Source: a virus. From it: a stretch of 35,250 nt of DNA. Positions 1 through 8,614 of this stretch are shown piece by piece; the stretch's first letter is position 1, and the number at the start of each line of letters is the position of its first letter. Below the pieces are notes generated by a model. It was not told where the DNA came from. It worked only from the letters and a program-made list of their open reading frames with translations, and ran no database searches. Both the position numbers and the translations under genes were made by a program. The DNA is taken from positions 1 to 35,250 of the IMG/VR virus record IMGVR_UViG_3300035698_000231; one strand, written 5' to 3'.

Positions 1-54
1 AAGGCCATGAAAAAGAAAGGCAAGGCTAAAGCTAAAGGAGCTACATACGAGTAA
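1..54 (+). CDS. 3' end of the small Lys-rich basic protein (complete copy at the right end)
   Basis: The window opens inside a reading frame that ends with TAA at 52-54. It encodes the C-terminal 17 residues, a Lys/Ala/Gly-rich tail ending in ATYE, of the 37-residue protein whole at 35064-35177. The stop codon shares one base with the ATG of the gp4-like gene (TAATG), which suggests coupled translation. It is partial only because the circular genome was cut here. Confidence 0.75.
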   Translation, partial: KAMKKKGKAKAKGATYE

Positions 55-127
55 TGGCTACTGTAGCGCAAGTCGCAAAAGCATCACTCCAGCGAATTCT
101 GGTTCAAGCATCTGAGTCTCCTCTGGA
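1..127. repeat. Terminal repeat, left copy (circular overlap)
   Basis: These 127 bases recur as the last 127 of the window. The repeat covers the end of a small Lys-rich gene and the start of the gp4-like gene. The copies sit in one continuous reading frame when joined, so this is either an assembler overlap of a circular (circularly permuted) genome or a short direct terminal repeat. A length of 127 is a common assembler word size, which favours an assembly overlap. Confidence 0.9.
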
Positions 128-533
128 GCCCGATGAGTACCAAGATTACATATTCGCTCTAAATAATTACATGGCTCAGCTAGATGCTCAGGGCATCACA
201 CTTGGCTATACCGAGGTCGATAACCTTGGAGATGAAATCACTGTACCAACCGGCGCGCTGCGCGGAATCATCGCTAACATGGCGATAGAGGTCTCCCCTG
301 ATTACGGGGGTGTGGTTTCAGAGGGTCTGGTTAAAGCGGCCAGAGAGGGCATGAATACTATGCGTACCATTGGCGGTCGCATGGGTCCAACCTCACTACC
401 GTCAACACTGCCGATAGGCGCAGGAAACGAAGACGACAGCTACGGGCTTTCTGGTCATTTCTACCCAGAACAAGAAGCAGAGATACTCGCCGAATCTACT
501 GGCGCAATTGGATTGGAGCTTAACACGCAATGA
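54..533 (+). CDS. P22 gp4-like head-completion / tail accessory factor
   Basis: The 159-residue product matches the size (P22 gp4 is 166 residues) and layout of packaged-DNA stabilisation protein gp4. It has an N-terminal helical half beginning with a VAKASLQRILV-type segment, the conserved middle GITLGYTEVD, a segment like IAPDYG (here VSPDYGG), and a C-terminal tail GAGNED...HFYPEQE that recalls the P22 end MPTGSGN...WHYFPGEQ. In P22, gp4 binds beneath the portal after packaging to seal DNA in the head and forms the platform for the tail. Here it follows the coat gene and two small genes (across the circular join), as expected, and its end overlaps the next ATG by 4 bases. The role is inferred by family resemblance and position. 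Confidence 0.8.
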   Translation: MATVAQVAKASLQRILVQASESPLEPDEYQDYIFALNNYMAQLDAQGITLGYTEVDNLGDEITVPTGALRGIIANMAIEVSPDYGGVVSEGLVKAAREGMNTMRTIGGRMGPTSLPSTLPIGAGNEDDSYGLSGHFYPEQEAEILAESTGAIGLELNTQ

Positions 534-1375
534 CAATTAGAGCCGATGGTCGCAGGAAAAGCGAGTTCATAGCTAAAGATACCGTCCAAGCCGGCGGCTA
601 TCTTGATTACGTTGTGAACGGGACAAACTACAAGATCAGCTACGATAACTTCGTGGCCAACCTTGGCGTCACTGGCTCAATCGTTCAGACTGGCGCAATG
701 ACTGGCGCCGCCATATTAGATGTTCAAGGATCGGTAAATAATATTCGAAACCTTGAAAGCGGAGCCGGTATAGCAGTCTCGGTATCTCCAGAGAACGGCG
801 CCAAGATCACTCATAATTTTACTGCAAGCGCAGACGGGTTTCCAATCCTTCTAAACACGACCGCAGCATCTCCCACAATTGCAAGCATTGTCGCTGGCGC
901 AGGTATTAGCATTGCCACGATTAATAGTAGCGGCATTCAGATATCATCTATTGCTGATGAGATTTACGCGCAAGTAACAATGCACGGGAATACAACAGCC
1001 ACGGTAATCAGCACTATCAATGTTCCTGTAAAAGTAGCCGGAACATGGGTTGTGGGAACGAACTCAAGCTTCACTGCATCCACAACCGGCAGGCTTACTT
1101 ACACCGGCGGGACAACTGAGACGGTGGCTTTTAGGGCTTCGGTGACTCTGGTTCCGGTAGGAACAAATCAGGTTCTTACTATTCAACTTGCGAAGAACGG
1201 CACGGTAATTCCAGACTCTCGAATAACCAGAACCGTAAGCGCTGGAGCAAGCGGAAACGTATCCGTGTTCTATAACTCAGCCATGACCGCATCTGATTAT
1301 ATGGAGATATTCGTTTCAAACGGTACTAGCACTAATGATATTACGGTAGTGGATTGTTTGTTCGGAGTCTCTTAG
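530..1375 (+). CDS. Virion-associated protein with C-terminal beta-rich domain
   Basis: A 281-residue protein lies between the gp4-like and gp10-like genes, starting in a 4-base ATGA overlap. The N-terminal segment (YVVNGTNYKISYDNF...LGVTGSIVQTG, about residues 28-57) is of a kind seen near the start of many phage tail or fibre proteins. The C-terminal 120 residues are rich in Thr, Ser, Val and Gly with alternating hydrophobic residues, as in a jelly-roll or TNF/C1q-like sandwich. There is no signal peptide or membrane segment. P22 has no gene between 4 and 10, so this is an insertion relative to P22. It is probably a virion decoration or tail-attached protein; I cannot name it more precisely. 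Confidence 0.6.
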   Translation: MTIRADGRRKSEFIAKDTVQAGGYLDYVVNGTNYKISYDNFVANLGVTGSIVQTGAMTGAAILDVQGSVNNIRNLESGAGIAVSVSPENGAKITHNFTASADGFPILLNTTAASPTIASIVAGAGISIATINSSGIQISSIADEIYAQVTMHGNTTATVISTINVPVKVAGTWVVGTNSSFTASTTGRLTYTGGTTETVAFRASVTLVPVGTNQVLTIQLAKNGTVIPDSRITRTVSAGASGNVSVFYNSAMTASDYMEIFVSNGTSTNDITVVDCLFGVS

Positions 1376-2812
1376 ATGCCTGTAACCCAACTGCCTATAG
1401 CGAACGGATTCTATGTTAGTGACTCCCTGCCAATCGCGGCGCAAGAGTGTACCAACTGGTACCCTAACATTGTTCAGGGCACTGGTTTGTCTCAAGAAAC
1501 TCTATTCGGCACTGAGGGCATTGTTCAGCTCGCTTCGTCGGGGATACTTGATAACGTAAACCGTGGCGCTCACGAGATGGCTGGTAAGCCTTACTTCGTG
1601 AATGGCGAGCGGTTATACCGTCTAGATGAGTCTGGCGACGATTACAGCCTAACCTTTATCGGCGACGTTGCTGGCGTTGCTCGCGTCTCTATGGCCGATA
1701 ACGGAACGCAGCTAATGGTGCTCGTGCCTAACGGTAACGGTTATATCTATAACCACGTTACGGACACGTTCGCCCAGATCACAGATTCTGACTTCACAGC
1801 GAATGGTGCCCCTCAGTTCGTTGTGTTTATTGATGGCTACTTCTTAATCACCACAGACTCTAAGAAGTTCATAGTAAGCTCCATCAATGACGGCCTGAGC
1901 TATAACGCTCTAGACTTCGGTACAGCCGAGTCAGACCCCGATGATATTGTGGCTCCAGTCGTCTACAAGAATCAGCTATTCATCTCAGGCGGCCAGACGT
2001 TTGAGGCTTTCCAGAATATCGGCGGAGCTGACTTTCCATTTCAGCGGACCGGACTATTTCTCCAGAAAGGATGCTATGCGCCCTACTCTCTCGTAAACGC
2101 GCAAGACACCTTTATGTGGGTCGGCGGCGGAGAGAACGAGGGACCGGCTATCTGGGCTCTTAACGGTAACAGTACAGTCAAAGTCTCTACGACTGCGATT
2201 GACTCTCTTTTATCAAAGCTGTCAGATACTCAGGTTGCAAGCATCTACTCATGGGCATACGCTAGCAAGGGAGCCTACTTTATAGGCTTCGCCCTGCCCT
2301 CTACAACGCTTGTCTACGATACGACAAGCCAGAGGTGGCATGAACGCAAGTCGTTCTTAGAGGGCAATCTAGGAGCCCTGAGGGTGTCCTCTGTGGTTAA
2401 GGCGTACAATCAGATTCTCTGCGGCGACATCATTGACGGCCGCATTGGTCAGTTTGATCAAAACGTCTACACAGAATACGAAAACACCATCGTGCGCCGA
2501 GTAGCTACACAGCCTTTTCAAAACAATATGCAGTCAGTGTTTTTCCCAAGCTTAGAGCTCACGGTAGAATCAGGCGTTGGGAATGAAGATGTCGTAGATC
2601 CTCAGATCGTGCTCGAGCGGTCCAAGGACGGCAAGACATGGAGCGGGCCCATCTCTCGCAGCATAGGCAAGATTGGTGAGTACAGCCGTCGCGCTATCTG
2701 GCGTCGCAATGGCAGAGCTTCAAGATTTGAGGTATTCCGGTTCACCCTAACGGATGCGGTCAAGCCTGTAATAATACAGCTAACCGCTAACATCATTGGT
2801 GGCGATAAGTGA
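1376..2812 (+). CDS. P22 gp10-like packaged DNA stabilisation protein (tail hub)
   Basis: The product is 478 residues; P22 gp10 has 472. It begins with the family signature PVTQLPIANGFYVSDSLPIA followed by ECTNWYPNIV and a glycine-rich beta pattern. In P22, gp10 forms a hexameric hub under gp4 and holds the tailspikes and needle, closing the head against DNA loss. Here the gene directly follows the 281-residue gene without a gap and overlaps the next start (GTG at 2809). The long beta-rich body with regular YDTTSQRWHERKSF-like turns is consistent with the propeller-like hub fold. The family call is fairly sure; stoichiometry is by analogy. Confidence 0.82.
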   Translation: MPVTQLPIANGFYVSDSLPIAAQECTNWYPNIVQGTGLSQETLFGTEGIVQLASSGILDNVNRGAHEMAGKPYFVNGERLYRLDESGDDYSLTFIGDVAGVARVSMADNGTQLMVLVPNGNGYIYNHVTDTFAQITDSDFTANGAPQFVVFIDGYFLITTDSKKFIVSSINDGLSYNALDFGTAESDPDDIVAPVVYKNQLFISGGQTFEAFQNIGGADFPFQRTGLFLQKGCYAPYSLVNAQDTFMWVGGGENEGPAIWALNGNSTVKVSTTAIDSLLSKLSDTQVASIYSWAYASKGAYFIGFALPSTTLVYDTTSQRWHERKSFLEGNLGALRVSSVVKAYNQILCGDIIDGRIGQFDQNVYTEYENTIVRRVATQPFQNNMQSVFFPSLELTVESGVGNEDVVDPQIVLERSKDGKTWSGPISRSIGKIGEYSRRAIWRRNGRASRFEVFRFTLTDAVKPVIIQLTANIIGGDK

Positions 2813-3063
2813 GCAGCCCTAGGCTTAACGCAGCCCAGCCTATCGTTGAAAGCGATGGGACCATGGCTCAGCCGTTCAGGCAGTTCACTCAGGACGCAAG
2901 CCTAAGCATCCCCATAGTAGGTGTGGGCTCGCCAGAGGGCGTAGTAGAGGCTAGACAGTACAGCCTTTACATTAACTCCGCTGGAACCACAGGATCTATA
3001 GAATATAGGAAAATGCTACCGTCAATTGGTGGCGACGTAACACAGGGCTGGATAGCGGTTTAG
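2809..3063 (+). CDS. Small conserved virion-region protein of unknown function
   Basis: An 84-residue protein starts at a GTG that overlaps the gp10-like stop by 4 bases (GTGA), so it is probably translated by coupling. It contains PFRQFTQDASLSIPIVGVGSPEGVVEA, a segment style found in many small phage tail or fibre-base proteins. P22 places needle protein gp26 here, but this product lacks gp26's long coiled coil and is much shorter. A structural or assembly role is likely from position; the function is unknown. Confidence 0.6.
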   Translation: MSSPRLNAAQPIVESDGTMAQPFRQFTQDASLSIPIVGVGSPEGVVEARQYSLYINSAGTTGSIEYRKMLPSIGGDVTQGWIAV

Positions 3064-3074
3064 CCAGCAAAATG

Positions 3075-3083
3075 TGGTAAAAT
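3075..3083 (+). promoter_or_regulatory. Possible extended -10 promoter (TGG-TAAAAT) before ejection-protein genes
   Basis: The only real gap in the left structural block (3064-3110) is AT-rich and holds TG-N-TAAAAT, an extended -10 like those before TerS and scaffold, with no good -35. The 3111 gene follows with a GGTGGGA ribosome-binding site. It may be a weak internal late promoter. Confidence 0.3.
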
Positions 3084-3110
3084 TAAATAAATTAAGTAGG
3101 TGGGATTAAG

Positions 3111-3857
3111 ATGGATCCAGTAACTGGTGCATTAATTGGCGGTGGAGCAAGCTTGGTCGGCTCCTATATGCAAAACAAAGCCAATGAGAAAATGGCCGAG
3201 CAATCCGCAGCCCAGCGAGCGCAAGAGATAAGCATGATCAAGGACTACGGCCAGCGCGCCACAGAGTCCATGCTCCCTGCCTATCAGGCGGCTCAAGACA
3301 TTCGCCAACAGGGCATGAACCAGAACCTTGCTCTTGCCGGCCAGACTTTCCGACCTATGATAGATGCTACTCAGACTGGCGACTATATGGCGCAGCAGGC
3401 GCTTCTAGCAGGCCTTATGGGGCAGCGGTCCGCAATCCTTGGCGACAACATCAACTACGGCAACTTGCAGGCTCAGAGCGTCCCTATGGACTACTCGCAG
3501 CTAACAGGTTTGACGAATCCTCAAGGGCTAGACTTCAAGCCGTTCGAGCAGATTCAATACTCAAACGCCGGTGTAATGGATTGGGACGCAAACACTGCCC
3601 AGAAATATCTTGCAGCAAACCCAGACATCTCAGCCGATTACCAGTCTAAAAAAGCGCTATTGCTTGAGGGCGGCGATCCTCAGTTTAAGACTGAAGAAGG
3701 CTACGCGAAATGGCACTACGACAACTACGGCAAGCAAGAGGGAAGACCTCTTGAGCCAGCTACTTCAGGCGCTGCAACATCTGGCGTGGCCGGTGAGTCT
3801 TTTTCATCTGAACAAGTAGCCAAGGCGCTAGGCATGATGGGAGGCGAACAACCATGA
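3111..3857 (+). CDS. Putative ejected inner-virion protein (P22 gp7/gp14 position)
   Basis: The 248-residue protein starts with a glycine-rich hydrophobic N terminus (VTGALIGGGASLVGSYMQ) followed by a long Ala/Gln/Met-rich helical region, typical of phage DNA-transfer proteins that insert in or cross membranes. Residues about 165-215 carry YLAANPDISADY...KWHYDNYGKQEGR, a short motif resembling the NPD...HY..YG..EGR repeats of some surface and phage proteins. The start is supported by a GGTGGGA site. It overlaps the next gene by 4 bases. It heads a run of four probable ejection proteins; assignment to a particular P22 gene is not safe. Confidence 0.55.
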   Translation: MDPVTGALIGGGASLVGSYMQNKANEKMAEQSAAQRAQEISMIKDYGQRATESMLPAYQAAQDIRQQGMNQNLALAGQTFRPMIDATQTGDYMAQQALLAGLMGQRSAILGDNINYGNLQAQSVPMDYSQLTGLTNPQGLDFKPFEQIQYSNAGVMDWDANTAQKYLAANPDISADYQSKKALLLEGGDPQFKTEEGYAKWHYDNYGKQEGRPLEPATSGAATSGVAGESFSSEQVAKALGMMGGEQP

Positions 3858-5488
3858 GTATCGCAAAACTAAACGGCCTGCCTAAGAGCAAGGACTACTC
3901 AGCAGAGACAGTGGACCGCGTAAAGGCGCTATTGAACTCTGGCGAGATTGATGTCAATGATGTCTCTCAGTACTTTGGTGTAGGGAAAAACCTTGTTATT
4001 CAAAGCCTTACCAATATACCGCCAGACGCTTTCACTAGCGGAAATCTGACTGCCCCACAAGTAGAGGCGGTTCAGGCGCTTATTCAAAAAGGCGTGACAA
4101 GCACTGGCGATGTTTCAGAGTACTTTAACGCGCCTCAAGAAATCGTAGAGCGCAACCTGACTTCGCAGCTAAACTATACGCCTGCACAGATAGCAGAGGC
4201 TCAGGCTGGTTTGCCTATATCGCCTACTCCGCCTCCAGCGGCAGAGGTGACGCCTACCCCGACGCCTACCCCGACGCCTACCCCGACGCCTACCCCTGCG
4301 GCTACCCCAGCGGCTACCCCGAGCGGTGTCAATGATAACTTTGACGCCTTGGCGGGCAGAAGCTACTCGCTACCTCAAATGGCCACGACGCAATATCAGA
4401 CTGGCAGCGAAATACCTACGGGCCTTCGCGGTTCTGAGATGGCTCTTAAGGGTGGGGCAACTGGCGCGATTGATATGCTGGATATGCTTAACCGTATGGG
4501 TCGCGGCGATTTAGCGCAGCAGTACGGCACAGGGCTAGAGCAGGCGCAAGCAGCGGCCGGCACAGCCTCTGGCTTTATGCAGCCGTACCAGCAGGCAGGC
4601 GAAACAGCTTTACAGCAGCAAATGGCTTTATCTGGCGCTATGGGTCAAGACGCATTTAACCAAGCGTACCAAGAGTCACCACAAATGGCCTTCTTGCGTG
4701 AGCAGGGCATGAGAGCAAATTTGGCCGGTGCTGGCGCTACAGGCGGACTCGGAGGCGGCAATGTCCAGAAGGAATTGCAGCGATTCGGGCAGGGCCTAGC
4801 CTCACAAGGGTTACAGCAGCAGATCGGCAACCTTAGCGCACTGTCTGGCCAAGGCCAGCAAGCATCTGGCTCAATGGCTAACATTGCAACGAACCTTGGA
4901 ACCCAGCAGCTAGGCGCCCAAATGAACCTTGGCAACCAGCTCGCAGCTCAAAATGCTCAGTACGGTTTGCCAGCGGCTCAAAGCATAGGCAACCTTGGCG
5001 TTAATCTTGCCGGCGGCAGAACTCGTGCAGGCGAGCTACTAGCCAACCAGTACGGCAGCGCAGCGTCAAACCTTGCAGATATTTACGCAAACCAAGGCAG
5101 CAACTTAGCGTCTATGCTTGGCGGTCAGCGCAACTTGCTGATGGACCAGTATGGCAACGCAGCTACAAACGAAGCACGAGCTCAGCAGGGCTACGGGTCG
5201 GATATGGCTAACATTCAGCAGAACATAGCGGCAGGCATTTCCGGAACTCCTCAGGCTCAGATCAACGTGCCCAACTACCAAGGCGCGGTGACTAACGCAT
5301 TGTATGCAGGTGGCGCAGGTTATGATTTGTTTAACCAGCCAACTCAACAAAATACGTTTACTCCTACGAATCCGAATCAAACATTTACTCCGGCGCAAAC
5401 CTATGGGTTTAGCCAGTTCATGAATCCGCAAGGCACTATGCCTGCGCCCACCACCGCAGGAATGCCTGCTGGTGGAATAGTTACTTAG
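3854..5488 (+). CDS. Putative ejection/DNA-transfer protein with PT-repeat linker
   Basis: A 544-residue protein in three parts. Residues 10-110 hold two tandem copies of a small helical motif (VKALLNSG...DVSQYFGV and VQALIQKG...DVSEYFNA). Residues about 120-157 are a Pro-Thr linker coded by 12-base tandem repeats. The rest is Gln/Ala/Gly/Asn-rich with a segment MAFLREQGMRANLAGAGATG that recurs in phage inner-virion proteins. Composition and position between other ejection-like genes suggest a virion protein delivered with DNA. The tandem motif could bind DNA (helix-turn-helix-like), but this is inference. The exact family is uncertain. Confidence 0.55.
   Translation: MSIAKLNGLPKSKDYSAETVDRVKALLNSGEIDVNDVSQYFGVGKNLVIQSLTNIPPDAFTSGNLTAPQVEAVQALIQKGVTSTGDVSEYFNAPQEIVERNLTSQLNYTPAQIAEAQAGLPISPTPPPAAEVTPTPTPTPTPTPTPTPAATPAATPSGVNDNFDALAGRSYSLPQMATTQYQTGSEIPTGLRGSEMALKGGATGAIDMLDMLNRMGRGDLAQQYGTGLEQAQAAAGTASGFMQPYQQAGETALQQQMALSGAMGQDAFNQAYQESPQMAFLREQGMRANLAGAGATGGLGGGNVQKELQRFGQGLASQGLQQQIGNLSALSGQGQQASGSMANIATNLGTQQLGAQMNLGNQLAAQNAQYGLPAAQSIGNLGVNLAGGRTRAGELLANQYGSAASNLADIYANQGSNLASMLGGQRNLLMDQYGNAATNEARAQQGYGSDMANIQQNIAAGISGTPQAQINVPNYQGAVTNALYAGGAGYDLFNQPTQQNTFTPTNPNQTFTPAQTYGFSQFMNPQGTMPAPTTAGMPAGGIVT
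4249..4320 (+). repeat. Six 12-base tandem repeats coding a Pro-Thr/Pro-Ala linker
   Basis: Four identical copies of GACGCCTACCCC (4249-4296) are followed by two variants ending GGCTACCCC (4297-4320). Being in-frame and nearly exact, they form a tract that can lengthen or shorten by slippage without a frameshift, changing the linker length of the 544-residue protein. Confidence 0.95.
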
Positions 5489-5497
5489 AGGTTTACC

Positions 5498-6778
5498 ATG
5501 GCGGTAGATGTTGGAAGGGCCTTAATGGGATTAGGAGCAGCGGTAGGTGGTGAAGCCCCGCAGTTCCGTCAGCAGATGATGCAAGAAGACGAGCTCGCTC
5601 GCAAGCGTGGCTTAGAAGATGAGCAGGCGGCAGAGAAGCGCAAGCAGACTTTATTTGCGGACGCATCTGCGGCCAGTAATCTTTTGGATCAAGGTGACGT
5701 TGGCGGTGTTCTTGGTTTGATGCAGGACCGCTTTCAAATACTTAGCCAGATCCCTAACGTAGACACCAGCCATACAAAGCGCTACTTGCAGCTCGCGCAA
5801 GCGGCAGCGGCTGGCGATATGGAGGCCAAGGACCGCCTGAAGACTGAGATGAACAATGCCGTTACCGTTGGTAAGGCTTACAACCAGATTTCCGGCAGCA
5901 CTGACGCTCCTTCATCATTCCGCTCTTTACAGCTACAAGCTCAGGCCGCGGGTCTTAAAGAAGGCGATGAGGATTATCAAGAGTTTATGCGCTACGGCGG
6001 CGCGTCTGGCCAGATGGGCGCAGCGAAAACAATTACATATAATAACGGCACAGTAGTTAAAATTACTCGCACCGGCGCCCCAGAAGTCTACGGGCCCAAT
6101 GGACAGCTAGTAACTGATGAGGCTCAAAAAGAAAGTGTTCTCACAGAGGCTAGAAAGGAAGGTATTGCTTACGAGGCCGATGTTGCTGGAGCCAAGGCGC
6201 AAGGAGCAGGAGAGCAAGGCAGAAAGCAAGAGTTTATCACTAAGGGTCTTGAAGCCGCTGATGCGACCGCCGTTATTCGCAGATCTCTTCAGCTTCTTGA
6301 TAGGGTTGAAACTGGCGGAATAGGTCCGCAGATTGGTCTTGCCGCGCGTAGAATGTTTGGTGTCGAAGGGGCGGACGAAGGAGAGCTTTCTGCAAACTTG
6401 GGCAAAGCTGTTCTTGCTCAGTTAAGAACCGTTTTTGGCGCTGCATTTACAGCGGCAGAAGGAAAGTCTCTTAAAGAGATAGAGGCTGGATTTGGGTCTA
6501 ACGTAGTAACAAACAAACGCTTGCTTAATAACTCTTTAGCAGTGGCACAGAGAGCGGCGGAAAGGGGTATTCGTGCAGCAGAATCTAACAACGACTACGA
6601 GTCGGCTTCAGAGATAGAAATGTCTTTGGAATTTGACCTCAACGGTTTTGAAAATGAATACGCAAGCTATGCGGAGCAGCAGGAAGCCGCTGGAGCTGGA
6701 GCAGGTGAGTCAGAACCCAACCCTCCTCCGGAAGGCCCTAGAGTAATAAGGTTTGATGCCCAAGGAAACAGAATCTGA
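5498..6778 (+). CDS. Putative DNA-ejection / inner-virion protein
   Basis: A 426-residue, mainly helical protein. The N-terminal third is charged coiled coil (REQMMQEDELARKRGLEDE-like pattern). The C-terminal third holds a block with LRTVFGAAFTAAEGKSL followed by AGFGS, a combination I recognise from phage virion proteins near DNA-injection genes. The last 30 residues are Pro/Gly/Glu-rich. It sits in the ejection-protein cluster and its stop overlaps the next ATG (TGATG). It probably corresponds functionally to one of P22 gp7/gp20/gp16, but no one-to-one match can be claimed. Confidence 0.55.
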   Translation: MAVDVGRALMGLGAAVGGEAPQFRQQMMQEDELARKRGLEDEQAAEKRKQTLFADASAASNLLDQGDVGGVLGLMQDRFQILSQIPNVDTSHTKRYLQLAQAAAAGDMEAKDRLKTEMNNAVTVGKAYNQISGSTDAPSSFRSLQLQAQAAGLKEGDEDYQEFMRYGGASGQMGAAKTITYNNGTVVKITRTGAPEVYGPNGQLVTDEAQKESVLTEARKEGIAYEADVAGAKAQGAGEQGRKQEFITKGLEAADATAVIRRSLQLLDRVETGGIGPQIGLAARRMFGVEGADEGELSANLGKAVLAQLRTVFGAAFTAAEGKSLKEIEAGFGSNVVTNKRLLNNSLAVAQRAAERGIRAAESNNDYESASEIEMSLEFDLNGFENEYASYAEQQEAAGAGAGESEPNPPPEGPRVIRFDAQGNRI

Positions 6779-8598
6779 TGGATGAGATTAAAGTAATACT
6801 GGCCGATGGGACTGAGCTATATTTCCCAGCAGGCACAGATGACGCAATAATCGACGCCAAAGTAAAAGAGACTATCTCTGGTCAGCCTCAAGAGTTAGCG
6901 GCTACAGAGAGGCGGGAGCCTATTGGTCTTGGTGCCGAAGCAGCGCTTAGCGCAACTCAGGCTGGCTTTGATGCTCTCGGCGGCGAATCTACTCGAGCTC
7001 AGAAGGCAAACGAAATATTCGCATCTACCCTTAAAGGCGATCAGTCTATTTCAGAGGGTGTAACGCAGGCTTATGGCCAAGGCTTCGCTAGTCTTGGTGA
7101 CCTAGTAGGCAAAGGTATAGGTCTCATCGGTGAAGGGGTGTCTAGGATGACCCCTGACGTTATTGAAGATGAGGTAATGAATCAACTCGGCATTTTCATG
7201 GATCAGCCTTTGATGCGGGCAGGAAAAGAAGCCATAGCAGCCGGCGGTGAGGCATGGGACCAGTTCTCACAAGAGAACCCGCGAGCAGCTCGCAACATTG
7301 AAGCAGTCGTCAATATTTCTGGCGCTACTGGTGTTGGCGGCCTTGGAAAGCAAAGCGCTGGTCGCTACGCGCGGACTTACGAGCCCACTAAGGCTAGAGA
7401 AGCTAGACAGCTTATTGAGGGCGGTGAATCAACAGCTACACGGAATGTGACAGCCCCTTATCGCTTAGAGCAGGTTGAAGGCGCAGAGCCTACCGTTGTT
7501 AGCGAGAGAGGGCCTCTGCCTAAGCCGGAAGTGCCGACTAGAGCGGTTAAGAACCCAACTCAGCAAGCCGCTATCAAGCAAGGTTTTGATGAGGGTTTGG
7601 TCGCCATGATCAGAGAAGCGAGCCCTGCCGATCGCAGAAATATGCTAAGATCCCTTGAGATAATGAAGGACGCCACCGAAGACAAAAGATTCAGCATGAC
7701 CAACAGAACGACGGACATAGCTGGCGAATCCATACTTGATCGGTACAAGCTGATTCGTGACGTAAACAAGCAAGCTGGCGAAGGCATAGATGATTATGCT
7801 GAAAAGAATCTAAAGGGACGTGCAGTAGATTTTGCAGAGCCTGTGCAGAATTTTCAGGACTCCTTGCAGAAATTGGGCGTTAAGTTCAACGACGATCTAA
7901 CTTTGGATTTTGAGTTATCGGCAATCGAGGACGTTGCTCCGGCAGAAAGAATACTTAATCAAATAGTTAAGCGTATGAGAGCCCCTAGGCAAGTTACTGC
8001 TTATGACGTTCACAACCTAAAGCGCTTTATTGACGAGCAGGTAAGCTACGGCAAGGCAACAGAGGGATTGACCGGAAGAACTATCAATGTGATTAAAGAT
8101 CTTCGCCGTCAGCTAGACGGAATTCTGGATAACAAGTTCCCTGAGTATGACAATCTCAACACTACCTACGCCGAAACGATTCAGGCGATGGATGATTTCA
8201 GCACAGCCATAGGTAGGACCATTGACCCTGACAGCCCTAGCGCAGCATCTGCTATCGGCACCTCTCTAAGAGGCTTAGGGTCTAACAGACAGACTCGAGG
8301 AAGGCTTGTTGATTCAGTCGCAGAGTTAAACTCTCTGGGGAACAGGTACGGCAGCTTTGATGACGACGTAATTGCTCAAACCGCTTTTACTATTGACCTT
8401 GATAGAATATTTGGCACTAAGGCTGACACAAGCTTATCAGGGGTGCTAGGCGAGGCAGCGGCTACAATGCCTACAAGCACAGGCCAATTTGTCGGGGCAA
8501 CGGCGCGAGCAGCAGGGAACAAGCTCCGAGGCGTTAATCAAGAAAAGCAATTTGAGGCAATGAGAAACCTTCTCAAGAGCTTTGAGCCCTCAAAATAG
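6778..8598 (+). CDS. Large putative ejection protein (gp16-like position)
   Basis: The 606-residue protein is the last and largest of the ejection-like set. It opens with KVILADGTELYFPAGTDD, a short beta motif common at the start of phage inner-virion proteins, then a Gly-rich region (residues 45-140) with possible membrane-active stretches (GQGFASLGDLVGKGIGLIG), and then a long charged helical body. Its position just before the tail fibre matches P22 gp16, which is needed for DNA to cross the inner membrane. No peptidoglycan hydrolase motif is evident. The role is inferred from position and composition. Confidence 0.5.
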   Translation: MDEIKVILADGTELYFPAGTDDAIIDAKVKETISGQPQELAATERREPIGLGAEAALSATQAGFDALGGESTRAQKANEIFASTLKGDQSISEGVTQAYGQGFASLGDLVGKGIGLIGEGVSRMTPDVIEDEVMNQLGIFMDQPLMRAGKEAIAAGGEAWDQFSQENPRAARNIEAVVNISGATGVGGLGKQSAGRYARTYEPTKAREARQLIEGGESTATRNVTAPYRLEQVEGAEPTVVSERGPLPKPEVPTRAVKNPTQQAAIKQGFDEGLVAMIREASPADRRNMLRSLEIMKDATEDKRFSMTNRTTDIAGESILDRYKLIRDVNKQAGEGIDDYAEKNLKGRAVDFAEPVQNFQDSLQKLGVKFNDDLTLDFELSAIEDVAPAERILNQIVKRMRAPRQVTAYDVHNLKRFIDEQVSYGKATEGLTGRTINVIKDLRRQLDGILDNKFPEYDNLNTTYAETIQAMDDFSTAIGRTIDPDSPSAASAIGTSLRGLGSNRQTRGRLVDSVAELNSLGNRYGSFDDDVIAQTAFTIDLDRIFGTKADTSLSGVLGEAAATMPTSTGQFVGATARAAGNKLRGVNQEKQFEAMRNLLKSFEPSK

Positions 8599-8614
8599 AT
8601 TATAGGAAACTACA

